A stretch of 64,000 bases of DNA from Desulfonema magnum (GTDB taxonomy: Bacteria > Desulfobacterota > Desulfobacteria > Desulfobacterales > 4be13). Of the stretch, positions 8,232-15,953 are shown piece after piece (positions within the stretch are counted from its first letter, which is position 1; every line of letters begins with the position of its first letter). The notes below the pieces were generated by a model. That model made no database searches, was not told where the DNA came from, and saw only the letters and a program-made list of their open reading frames with translations. The translations under genes and the position numbers were made by a program. The stretch is from contig NZ_CP061800.1 of the NCBI RefSeq assembly GCF_017377395.1, forward strand, positions 1,550,001-1,614,000, in the 5' to 3' direction.

Positions 8232-9671
8232 TTACACAAAAACCCGGGTGTTTTTAAATGCCTCGTATTTCCTGAGCTGATTTTCAGAGACCGAGGGCGA
8301 TGTCTTTTTTATCACGTCTTCAAGATGTTTCTGGCTTATTTTAACCCTCTCTTTTAAGGCATTTCTTGACGCCTCATTCACCATAAATTTTATATCGCTC
8401 GATACATAGTTCTCCGACAACTCTGCCAGTTGTTTAATATCAATATCCGAATCAACCGGACGCCCCTCCAGGTAAAGCTTGAACATCTCCGCTCTTGCAT
8501 CAGAGTCAGGCGGTTCGATATAAAACACCTTGTCCATTCTCCCGGTCCTCAGTATTGCAGGATCAATCTTTTCAGGGCAGTTGGTGGCTGCAATGATAAA
8601 GATGCCGTGTTCGTGGCATTCGGTCATCTGGGCTAAAAATTCATTTACCTCTGATGCGTAGCTATGGTATAAATTCCCCTGTCTGCTGGGCAGTATCGCA
8701 TCCACCTCGTCAATAAAAATAATACTCGGGGATTTTTCTCTGGCCGCTTTGAACAATTCTCCGATTTTTTCCTGTGTCCCGTGGACATAAATACTGGCGA
8801 GGTCCGAAGGTTTCACCTGAACAAAATGATAATCTATCTCCTCTGCAAATTTTTGGGAGATAAAAGTTTTGCCGCACCCCGGGGGACCATATAAAAGCAT
8901 TCCGTTGGGCACTGTGACTTTATATTCTTCATAAAGTTTTCTGTCGTTCAGAGGGAGAATAATATCATGATAAAACATCTCTTTTATCTCTGCCATCCCG
9001 GCAACCTCATCAAAGCCTTTGCCCTCTTTTTTCTCCATTTCAGGCAGTTTTTCCTTTAATGTCATGGATGCGGAATGCTTGTCCGTATCTGTCGCTTTTT
9101 TTTCAGAGGTTAATGCGGATAAAAATTCCCCGGCTGTTTTATACCTGAGTTCGATATCTGTTGAAATCGCTTTTAAGATAATTTCATCTAAATAGTCGTC
9201 ACACCTGTCATTATAAAATGACGGTCTCCGGGGCCGGGTTTTTCGTGCTGCAAATATCCGTGTTGCAATATCTTCAGGGCCGTCAGACAGATTGTCAAAA
9301 TCATACTCCCAGGGAGATCGGCCCGTAATCATGCGATACAAAATGATTCCTGCTGAAAACACATCACTGGCAGGGAGATAAACCTCCCAGAAACATTCAG
9401 GAGCCAAATGAATTTGAGAATCAGACACCTCATTTTTTATCGGTTCCAATACTGCCTTTGGGGTGTCTCCGTCATAAGCAATTAAAATATGATCAGGCGT
9501 CACATTGCCGTATTCTCTGAGTTCCCGGTTCCAGGGAGCAGTCTGAAAACCTTCCTGCACCGCGTTCAGTTGCTTTAATAAATCTGCCTGAATGGACAAC
9601 GCATCCTGAACAGGCAGGCGCTTTTTTCGTTCCAATAACTGAGACAGGGGTTCACCTGTTTTTTTACTCAT
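8232..9671 (-). CDS. Pseudokinase-AAA+ ATPase fusion
   Basis: 479 residues, cytoplasmic. Residues about 50-188 look like the C-lobe of a Ser/Thr kinase: HLAPECFWE (APE), SDVFSAGIILYRMITGRSPW and a closing LDEIILKAISTDIELRYKTA. The N-lobe, the ATP-binding lysine and the catalytic HRD are missing (the site reads YGNVTPDHILI), so it should be catalytically dead. Residues about 215-440 are a CDC48/ATAD-like AAA+ module: Walker A GPPGCGKT (262-269), Walker B FIDEVD, sensor AATNCPEKID, arginine finger LRTGRMDK. The kinase-like part may bind substrate or a partner for the ATPase. It is transcribed alone between repeat regions, 3.2 kb downstream of the Hsp70 cluster. The ribosome site is weak. Confidence 0.85.
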   Translation of the reverse strand: MSKKTGEPLSQLLERKKRLPVQDALSIQADLLKQLNAVQEGFQTAPWNRELREYGNVTPDHILIAYDGDTPKAVLEPIKNEVSDSQIHLAPECFWEVYLPASDVFSAGIILYRMITGRSPWEYDFDNLSDGPEDIATRIFAARKTRPRRPSFYNDRCDDYLDEIILKAISTDIELRYKTAGEFLSALTSEKKATDTDKHSASMTLKEKLPEMEKKEGKGFDEVAGMAEIKEMFYHDIILPLNDRKLYEEYKVTVPNGMLLYGPPGCGKTFISQKFAEEIDYHFVQVKPSDLASIYVHGTQEKIGELFKAAREKSPSIIFIDEVDAILPSRQGNLYHSYASEVNEFLAQMTECHEHGIFIIAATNCPEKIDPAILRTGRMDKVFYIEPPDSDARAEMFKLYLEGRPVDSDIDIKQLAELSENYVSSDIKFMVNEASRNALKERVKISQKHLEDVIKKTSPSVSENQLRKYEAFKNTRVFV

Positions 9672-9917
9672 GGTTTTTTTCTTAATATTTTAAAATGGTT
9701 TGTTAAAAATATATATCTGATGATAATGTCTTTTGGGGAGAGGAGTAACCTGTTGAAAGCAGGATCACACGAGGATAATTCTGTTTTTCAGGGGATGTCC
9801 GTCCCCCCGAATTCGGCATATTCGGTACCGGGAATCCGCCCCGAATTTCCGGAAGTTCCGAGATGATGCCTCTCAAAATAAGGTTCCGAGATGTGAGTTG
9901 CTGAATATGTTGTATAA

Positions 9918-10009
9918 ACGCTCATAAAAAAGCCGGGTTTTTCGCCTCCGGTCATAAAAATATTTTCAGATAAAAAACCCGGGTTTTCGAAATGTATTTT
10001 CACGGTAAA
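9918..10009. repeat. Repeat family D hairpin element
   Basis: Contains AAAGCCGGGTTTTTCGCC and AAAAAACCCGGGTTTTCG in an imperfect inverted arrangement and ends TTTTCACGGTAAAA. The reverse-oriented copy at 50031-50132 is nearly the same sequence; both encode a peptide beginning MKIHFENPGF only by accident of the repeat. Confidence 0.82.
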
Positions 10010-10080
10010 AGATATAAAAATGTGTTAATTAAAGATAGCGATGAGAAGAGGAATTTGATTCGCCAACAGCCCGTATATTT

Positions 10081-10199
10081 TGAGATAAGTACCTGATCAT
10101 AAATTTTCAATGTTTGTCCGGGGAAAAAAATCCGGATTTTTCCCCGGAATGATCCGCGGCCACTGAAGAAAACCCCCGGGTTTTTCCGCTGTTCACAGA
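10081..10199. repeat. Repeat family D region
   Basis: Carries GATAAGTACCTGATCATAAA followed by two hairpins (TCCGGGGAAAAAAATCCGGA and a CCCCCGGGTTTTT arm). With the element at 9918-10009 it fills most of the 9672-10206 gene-free stretch; I see no gene there. Confidence 0.55.
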
Positions 10200-10206
10200 A
10201 AACGAA

Positions 10207-11124
10207 TTAAACCTCCAGTGTCCCAATAATATCCCTTACGCTGGAAATTTTCCTTTCCGCGAGAAATGCTTCTATGCCCTCTGTGATTTCAATGGTCGAG
10301 CAGGGGTTTACAAAATTGGCTGTGCCGACCTGAACGGCCACAGCACCGGCAATGAGAAATTCCAGTGCATCTTCCGCTTTCATAATTCCTCCGATGCCGA
10401 TCACGGGAATTTTCACTGTCTGAGCAACCTGCCAGACCATCCGCAAGGCAACCGGTTTGATGGCAGGGCCGGAAAGCCCCCCTGTGATATTGGCGAGCTT
10501 TGGGTGCCGGGTTTCAATGTCAATCGCCATGCCGGTGATGGTGTTGATCAGAGACAGGGAATCTGCTCCCGCGTCCTCGGCGCTACGGGCGATTTCCGTG
10601 ATGTCGGTCACATTGGGCGAAAGCTTGACCATGAGCGGTTTGGTTGTTCTGGTTCTCACCGCGCGGACCACCTCGGCAGCAGATTCGGGATCCACGCCAA
10701 AGGCAATTCCGCCGGTTTTCACATTGGGGCATGAAATGTTGATTTCAATGCCTGCGATGCCTTCAACCTCATCAATACGAGCGGCCAGGTCCGCATATTC
10801 CTCAACACTTTTCCCGTAAATGTTTACCAGCGTGGGCGTTGAAAGCTGCTCCAGAAACGGAAGCTTTTGTTTTATAAAGGCTTCAATACCGATATTTTCA
10901 AGGCCAATCGCATTCAACATGCCGCAGGAGGTTTCAACAATCCTCGGGGGCGGGTTTCCCTTAGCAGGCTTCAGAGATAAACCTTTTACAATAATTGCTC
11001 CGAGACGATTCAGATCAATGAGTTCTTCAAACTCACGGCCATATCCGAATGTGCCTGAGGCTGTTATTACAGGATTTTTCAGCTTTATTTTGCCAATGTC
11101 TGTCTGAAGATCAATATGTTTCAT
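10207..11124 (-). CDS. pyrD: Dihydroorotate dehydrogenase, class 1B catalytic subunit
   Basis: 305 residues. Oxidises dihydroorotate to orotate in pyrimidine synthesis. TIM-barrel with FMN; the active-site cysteine is in [13 protein letters not shown], which with the length and VGTANFVNP end marks the NAD-linked class 1B enzyme rather than the membrane quinone type. That class works with the iron-sulfur/FAD subunit PyrK, which is not in this window. GGAG ribosome site 10 bases before the ATG. The upstream secreted-protein gene ends directly at its start. Confidence 0.94.
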   Translation of the reverse strand: MKHIDLQTDIGKIKLKNPVITASGTFGYGREFEELIDLNRLGAIIVKGLSLKPAKGNPPPRIVETSCGMLNAIGLENIGIEAFIKQKLPFLEQLSTPTLVNIYGKSVEEYADLAARIDEVEGIAGIEINISCPNVKTGGIAFGVDPESAAEVVRAVRTRTTKPLMVKLSPNVTDITEIARSAEDAGADSLSLINTITGMAIDIETRHPKLANITGGLSGPAIKPVALRMVWQVAQTVKIPVIGIGGIMKAEDALEFLIAGAVAVQVGTANFVNPCSTIEITEGIEAFLAERKISSVRDIIGTLEV

Positions 11125-11874
11125 TCAGAATTTATCTCCATCTTTCATTCGGTAATTTTTTTTTTTACGCTCTTGGATATCTTTCATTTCTTTCTGTCCC
11201 ATTTTTTCAATTGTTTTCTCAATATAATTTAATTGTATGCTAGCATTGCCTATTTTTACTGAAATTTCATTTTTATCCTCAGTTAACCAACAGATTGTAT
11301 CATAAAAAATCTCTTTTTCTTTTTTCTTTTGTTTACCATATTTCTTTATAATTACAGACTCAATTTCATTTTTGAAGTCAGATTTTTTAACACCTGTTAG
11401 CCCTAACCAGCGTATTGAGATGGCAAAAAGTTTTTTACTCGTCGGAGTAAAAGATAAATATATTGTAGCTCTTTTTCCTAATAGGCAATCTCTGTAACGG
11501 AACTTTGTTGCTGTTTTAGCAAATTTTTTAACTGAACGACGAAAGTGCTTATTGCCTGAAAAAACACCTGGTTTTTCCAATGGAACGTCATTCCTTTCTG
11601 CCACTTCAATAACTTTTTCAACAGACATACCAAATGTCCATATATCAAATTTAAAATCGTTATTATGCCAATTTGTTTCAGACAGTTCAATCCGATCAAC
11701 ATTCTCTTTCGGATACCCCACGATTGCGCCATAAACATCGCATTTAATTTGATTATCTTCTTTCCAAACCCTTTCTGCTTCAATCTTCCTTCCATTTTTT
11801 AAAAAAATAGTATCAGCTTTTCCAGATGAAGAAATGAGAAGTAAGGATAGTATCGTTATAAATAATTTTTCCAT
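11125..11874 (-). CDS. Secreted protein of unknown function
   Basis: 249 residues. A clear signal peptide (MEKLFITILSLLLISSSGKA) is followed by a short beta-rich segment, TIFLKNGRKIEAERVWKEDN, that resembles small all-beta modules near the N-terminus of other secreted proteins of unknown role, then a lysine-rich mixed domain and a very basic tail. The gene abuts pyrD with no gap, so it may be co-transcribed, but no functional link is apparent. No family recognised. No good ribosome site is visible. Confidence 0.7.
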   Translation of the reverse strand: MEKLFITILSLLLISSSGKADTIFLKNGRKIEAERVWKEDNQIKCDVYGAIVGYPKENVDRIELSETNWHNNDFKFDIWTFGMSVEKVIEVAERNDVPLEKPGVFSGNKHFRRSVKKFAKTATKFRYRDCLLGKRATIYLSFTPTSKKLFAISIRWLGLTGVKKSDFKNEIESVIIKKYGKQKKKEKEIFYDTICWLTEDKNEISVKIGNASIQLNYIEKTIEKMGQKEMKDIQERKKKNYRMKDGDKF

Positions 11875-11945
11875 AAGACTAACGATTCAGACAAAACTCT
11901 AAATTTGACGGAGTATATCGGGTGTATTTATAACTTGGGGGGAGT

Positions 11946-12006
11946 AATTTCAGTCCTGAAGGGACGACTGAAAATAGCCCGGCAATTTATTGCCGGGACG
12001 AATATC
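11946..12006. repeat. Repeat family E, copy 1
   Basis: Two adjacent hairpins: CAGTCCTGAAGGGACGACTG and CCCGGCAATTTATTGCCGGG. The same pair of hairpins, inverted, lies at 31549-31614 right after selB. In both places the repeat sits at the end of a gene cluster and could serve as a terminator. Confidence 0.8.
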
Positions 12007-12014
12007 CTCCCGTT

Positions 12015-12305
12015 TCATAATGATACCAAATCATTGTATATATATGGTCTGATTTCTTCCCTCACGGTACTCTGACAAACCAGATCCACTTTATGCTGCA
12101 ATTTTTCCTCAAGAAAATCCCCCATCTCGGACAGATCGAACAGCGTTGCGCCCTCTTCGAATTCTACCAATATGTCAATATCACTGTGTTCACCGGCTTC
12201 CTCTCTGGCGTGAGAACCGAAAACGCCCCTGAGTTCGGCTTTGTATTTCCGGCGAACCTCGTGTTTCAGGCTTTTCAATATTTCCATAAGCTGGTTTAAA
12301 AGCAT
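12015..12305 (-). CDS. MNT-type minimal nucleotidyltransferase
   Basis: 96 residues. The polymerase-beta-like nucleotidyltransferase motif is intact: GVFGSHAREEAGEHSDIDIL (GS, then DxD) with a downstream KVDLV. Such proteins often serve as the MntA antitoxin that AMPylates a HEPN RNase, but no HEPN gene lies beside it in either direction. It is 24 bp downstream of the zinc-ribbon gene on the same strand, so it may be the last gene of the Hsp70-type cluster. A start at the second methionine (six codons in) is also possible. Confidence 0.85.
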   Translation of the reverse strand: MLLNQLMEILKSLKHEVRRKYKAELRGVFGSHAREEAGEHSDIDILVEFEEGATLFDLSEMGDFLEEKLQHKVDLVCQSTVREEIRPYIYNDLVSL

Positions 12306-12329
12306 TGCTGAATATCCTTTGCTCTTTTG

Positions 12330-12626
12330 TCATTTGTCATGATGGCTGGCAAATGACCAATGATTCATCGCCATGTCAAATTTGTTTACAAGCAGCGAAG
12401 CGCACGCCAAAACTCTGGCAGCCTCCGGGGTTCGCTGTAAGGCACAGGCTCGCTTTGCGTGGAGAAACATCTGATTAAAGTCTTTTTCAGCAAAAGCGGA
12501 CATGGCTTTTTCCAAATATTCTCCGGCCTCCTGTTCAGTATCAAGCAAAAGTCCCAGATCGCTCTTACATCGGTGACAGATTCGCTTTCCAGTATATTTG
12601 GCATTACAGGTGGGACATCGTTCCAT
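12330..12626 (-). CDS. Zinc-ribbon/TPR-like small protein
   Basis: 98 residues. An N-terminal zinc ribbon with two CxxC pairs (CPTCNAKYTGKRICHRC) leads to helical hairpins (ALQRTPEAARVLACASLLV) that resemble a short tetratricopeptide-like repeat. AAAGGAG lies 11 bases before the ATG. It follows the Hsp70 gene after 285 bp of repeats and lies 24 bp before the MNT gene. A role as accessory factor of the Hsp70 set is inferred from position and the helical-repeat character only. Confidence 0.72.
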   Translation of the reverse strand: MERCPTCNAKYTGKRICHRCKSDLGLLLDTEQEAGEYLEKAMSAFAEKDFNQMFLHAKRACALQRTPEAARVLACASLLVNKFDMAMNHWSFASHHDK

Positions 12627-12664
12627 AGAAATCAGGCTCCTTTGTCTGAACCCTGATTAAAAAT

Positions 12665-12754
12665 TCATGAAAAGAAGCCGGGTTTTTCACCCCCGGAGAT
12701 GAAAAAAGACCCGCTTAAAAAACCCGGCTTCTCAGTTATATTTTCATGGTAAAG
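12665..12754. repeat. Repeat family D hairpin element
   Basis: AAGAAGCCGGGTTTTTCACC pairs with AAAAAACCCGGCTTCTC; the element ends TTTTCATGGTAAAGG like the copy at 9918-10009. Lies between the zinc-ribbon and Hsp70 genes. Confidence 0.78.
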
Positions 12755-12825
12755 GATTGAGGGATTTTCATGATTGAAAAAATTGAAAGCAGATTTAATC
12801 CTGAAAATCTTTTAATCCTTTCATC

Positions 12826-12886
12826 AAGGTTCGGACAATTAATCAGGGTTGGACAATTAATCAAGGTTCGGACAATTCTGATAATC
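12826..12886. repeat. Three tandem copies of an 18-19-bp unit
   Basis: AAGGTTCGGACAATTAATC, AGGGTTGGACAATTAATC and a third AAGGTTCGGACAATT in a row, just downstream of the Hsp70 stop codon. No other copy seen. Confidence 0.75.
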
Positions 12887-12911
12887 CTCTTCTTATATAC
12901 AATCCATGTAG

Positions 12912-14660
12912 CTATCCGAGATAAAACAGAATTTCCTCCAGTTCTTTTCCGAATTCTGCCGCGTCATCAAGCCTGCCTTCTTTTACAGCATCCCGCATAT
13001 CTTCCATAAGATTGATCATTTCATCACGGTCTTCCTCGGAAGCTGACTCAAGCTGAGACTCGGCCTTGCGCATGATCCCGGCCAGTTCAGGAGGCAATTC
13101 ACCTTCATCTGTCTTTTCTTCTGCCCCGGCAGCATCTTCAGGTCCGGTTGTCTCGCCCCACATTTCATCAATTCGCTTTTTGGACTCAGCCATTTCCTCA
13201 TCTGTAAACTGAGCAAAGGCATTTTCAATCACCGCATTGATATTTCTGCCGGATGCCTTCTCAATGGCCTCAATTTTCAAGATGCCGTTCAGATCCAAAT
13301 CATAATTAAGAAGAATGACGCTTCCTTCCTGCGATTTTGGTGTCAGCTTGAACTTATATTTGCCGATCTCGATGTCATCCAGGGCATTGGGTTCTTCTCC
13401 CTGATACACCTTTATCTCCACAGCTTCCTGACCGTCATACAGGGTATAGAATGCCTCAGTTTTGGCTGTGGGCAGTTTGGTATTGCGGCGGATAAGGGGA
13501 ACAAACCGGGTCATGCACGGCGCACCGTCCAACTCTCCGATGGCAGATGTGCCAAAAGTATAAGGTGTTATATCCAGCAGAACACTTGTGGAGTCAAACC
13601 CCATTTCTCTGCCCGCCTGAATGGCAGCACCCAGGGCCACACAAAGATCAGGATCAATCTCGCTGTGGGGCAGACGACCGAATTTTTCCTCCAGCATCTC
13701 TGATATTCTCGGAATTCTCGTGGAACCGCCCACCAGGATGATCTTATCAATGGCAGATGGCAGCAAGGCAGCGTCTTTTAACGCCTGGTTTACAGAAACC
13801 ATTGTCCTTTCCAGGTCTTCCTCGATCATCTCTTCAAAATCCAGACGGGAAAGCTCATAAGAAAGATGGATATCCTTCCATGCTTTTTTTCCGATATGGT
13901 CTTCTTCTATTTTGGCGTAAGGCTCGGAAGAAAGCGTAATCTTTGCGTCCTCCGCGGCCCGTTTCAGCCTCGCCATGATCATGGGCTGATCCGTCACAGA
14001 GAGATTTAATTCATTTTGAATATGGTCAACAAGCAGCTCCACTATATCCTGGTCAAAGTCATCTCCGCCAAGATGATTATCCCCGGTACTTGAAAGAACC
14101 TCCACAACTCCGTTCTCGATCTTAACAATGGACACGTCAAAAGTTCCGCCCCCGAGATCGAAAATAAGAATCCGCTGAGTTTCCGAACGGGTGCTTTCAT
14201 AAGCAAGGGCCGCGGCTGTGGGTTCGTTTATAATACGAGCCACCTCAAGTCCGGCAATTTGTCCGGCTTCTCTTGTGGCCTGTCTTTGCGCATCTGTAAA
14301 ATAAGCAGGCACGGTAATGACAGCCTTTGAGACGGGCTTCTCCAATACCGTTTCCGCCCGATCTTTTAATGCTTTCAAGATGAATGCTGAAATTTCCTGA
14401 GGCAGGTAAGTGGCATCTCCCATGGAAAGCTTCTCATCCGTTCCCATCAGGCGTTTTACTGAAAGGACCGTGCGACCCGGCGCGATGGCAGCCTGATTTC
14501 TGGCCTCGGTTCCCACAATAATTTTTTCATCATTATCAATTCCCACGCAGGAAGGTACAATGCCATCATCCTTTATTTTCAGAACATCCGCATTTCCATC
14601 AATAATAAAAGCGACCTCGGAATTTGTGGTTCCGAGGTCTATACCTACTATCGGTTCCAT
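12912..14660 (-). CDS. Hsp70-family chaperone (HscC/DnaK-like)
   Basis: About 582 residues. The actin-like ATPase is complete: IVGIDLGTTNSEVAF, ITVPAYFTDAQRQATREAG, IINEPTAAALAYE, LIFDLGGGTFDVSI and ILVGGSTRIPRI. The linker region reads LLDITPYTFGTSA and the substrate-binding domain is complete but followed by a short acidic lid, so the protein is smaller than housekeeping DnaK and closer to HscC-type Hsp70s. I place the start at ATG 14660, preceded by GGAGAG; an in-frame GTG four codons earlier is possible. It stands after GrpE-like, J-like and repeat-protein genes in one direction, which makes a self-contained chaperone system. Confidence 0.93.
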   Translation of the reverse strand: MEPIVGIDLGTTNSEVAFIIDGNADVLKIKDDGIVPSCVGIDNDEKIIVGTEARNQAAIAPGRTVLSVKRLMGTDEKLSMGDATYLPQEISAFILKALKDRAETVLEKPVSKAVITVPAYFTDAQRQATREAGQIAGLEVARIINEPTAAALAYESTRSETQRILIFDLGGGTFDVSIVKIENGVVEVLSSTGDNHLGGDDFDQDIVELLVDHIQNELNLSVTDQPMIMARLKRAAEDAKITLSSEPYAKIEEDHIGKKAWKDIHLSYELSRLDFEEMIEEDLERTMVSVNQALKDAALLPSAIDKIILVGGSTRIPRISEMLEEKFGRLPHSEIDPDLCVALGAAIQAGREMGFDSTSVLLDITPYTFGTSAIGELDGAPCMTRFVPLIRRNTKLPTAKTEAFYTLYDGQEAVEIKVYQGEEPNALDDIEIGKYKFKLTPKSQEGSVILLNYDLDLNGILKIEAIEKASGRNINAVIENAFAQFTDEEMAESKKRIDEMWGETTGPEDAAGAEEKTDEGELPPELAGIMRKAESQLESASEEDRDEMINLMEDMRDAVKEGRLDDAAEFGKELEEILFYLG

Positions 14661-14749
14661 ACATCTCTCCACTTACATTGTTTATTTTAATTCGTCCGCT
14701 GAATATCTGAAAGGCGATTTCTCAGAATATTCAGACAGTCACTGCTTAA

Positions 14750-15568
14750 CTATGTGTTTACAATAACTTCTGCGGTTCTGATAATTTCATCATCACGAAC
14801 AAATCCGCTCAGTTGTTCTTCTATCACAAGGCCCTCCTCAGTCTCAGGATCGGACTGCTTGCCCACGGCCTTCATTGTCTTAGGATCAAAAGGCTCTCCT
14901 ACGGTATCCACCGGATAGATGTTTGCCAACTCAAGTGCCCGGTCAAAGCGTCTTATTGCCATCTCATATCCTTCAATAATCCCCTCCATACCCGCGGTAA
15001 TTTCGTCCATTCCTTTGGGAACAGACCTGAAAAGCCCCTTTGACTTAGCCAGTTCCTCAGTGGCATCAGCCAGTTCCTTACCCGCCTTAAGCCCCCGAAC
15101 CAGTGTATCCCGAACATTCAGAAAAGGGATAATCGCCCTTTTCTCGCTGCTCTGTCGTATCCGTTCCTCAAGTTCTGAAATATCCTCGGACCGATCTTTA
15201 AAGACCTGCCAGATTTCCTGGTATGTGCCAATAAAAGAATTAAGTGTTTCCACGGCTTTGTTCTGCTCCCTGTTCTGGATTCTGATTTCCTGTCTTAATG
15301 CGGAAAACTCGGATAAAAGGGTGTAAAGATCGCATGAATCCATGTCGGCGTTCTCACCTGCCGGCCGTGTATTCGGAATATCTTCAAGCCAAAACTTGAA
15401 ATCTTCCAAAGCCTTGAGCTTCCAATCCGGCAGATTCTGATACTGATATCCATTTAATCTTTTTTGCATTTTTCTTGAGAAAAAACGGATATTCCACCGC
15501 ATAAAGTCAACTGAAACTTGTCTGTAAAACCTCCTGCACCATTCAATAACCGTGAACAACAGATACAT
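14750..15568 (-). CDS. GrpE-like nucleotide exchange factor
   Basis: 272 residues, longer than ordinary GrpE (about 200). The C-terminal part shows the GrpE beta-domain signature: GEPFDPKTMKAVGKQSDPET, then GLVIEEQLSGFVRDDEIIRTAEVIV. A long helical middle section (coiled-coil, rich in E, R, Q, about residues 85-200) would form the dimerising stalk. The N-terminal 60 residues are basic and aromatic (FYRQVSVDFMRWNIRFF) and are not part of usual GrpE. Starts 4 bp after the J-like gene and has an AAGGGAGG ribosome site. Confidence 0.82.
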   Translation of the reverse strand: MYLLFTVIEWCRRFYRQVSVDFMRWNIRFFSRKMQKRLNGYQYQNLPDWKLKALEDFKFWLEDIPNTRPAGENADMDSCDLYTLLSEFSALRQEIRIQNREQNKAVETLNSFIGTYQEIWQVFKDRSEDISELEERIRQSSEKRAIIPFLNVRDTLVRGLKAGKELADATEELAKSKGLFRSVPKGMDEITAGMEGIIEGYEMAIRRFDRALELANIYPVDTVGEPFDPKTMKAVGKQSDPETEEGLVIEEQLSGFVRDDEIIRTAEVIVNT

Positions 15569-15572
15569 TCCA

Positions 15573-15875
15573 TCATCCTCCCTTCTTTTCTGCTTGGAAC
15601 AGTTCTTTTAATCCCACACGCCGCCGTCTGATTTCCTTAGCCTTTCCCAGAGAAACAAGCGCGTCCGCATAATCCCGGGCTGCCAAACCGCCAAAGATTT
15701 TACCCATGATCCGATTACGTTCATCTTTAATCGCTTCGTATGCCTCGGTGACCTGTCGAAACCGTTCCGGTTCTTTTTCTGGTGTATATTTTTTCACCAG
15801 TTGAAGATAACTGTTTCGAATATCCTCATCCGAAGCATCTAATGAAAGCCCAAGCGTAAGATAGTGTGTCAGCAT
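15573..15875 (-). CDS. J-domain-like protein with altered HPD motif
   Basis: 100 residues from ATG 15875, chosen because AAAGGGAGG lies just upstream and because the longer frame would be encoded by a tandem repeat. The fold of a J-domain is visible: YLTLGLSLDASDEDIRNSYLQLVKKYTPEKEPERF, in two halves, then AYEAIKDERNRI. The invariant HPD that stimulates Hsp70 ATPase is replaced by TPE. It may therefore recruit the Hsp70 without classic stimulation, or depend on this particular Hsp70. It has no glycine-rich or zinc region. Confidence 0.8.
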   Translation of the reverse strand: MLTHYLTLGLSLDASDEDIRNSYLQLVKKYTPEKEPERFRQVTEAYEAIKDERNRIMGKIFGGLAARDYADALVSLGKAKEIRRRRVGLKELFQAEKKGG

Positions 15876-15887
15876 AACAGCCTCCCT

Positions 15888-15953
15888 TTGATAATTGATA
15901 ATTGATAATTGCGCCGAAACATTATCAATTATCAATTATCAATTATCAATTAT
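15888..15953. repeat. Inverted pair of heptamer arrays
   Basis: TTGATAA three times (15888-15908), a 12-bp spacer, then ATTATCA four times (15921-15948). The two arrays are reverse complements and would form a hairpin. The stop codon of the 926-residue gene (15950-15952) lies in the last partial unit. Confidence 0.92.

Noticed and set aside
9788..10003. Frames starting MKIHFENPGF here and at 50036-50224
   Set aside because: The shared peptide comes from the family D repeat; flanking residues differ and there is no ribosome site.
12015..12626. MNT/zinc-ribbon genes as a HEPN-MNT toxin-antitoxin pair
   Set aside because: The zinc-ribbon protein has no RX4-6H motif or HEPN character.
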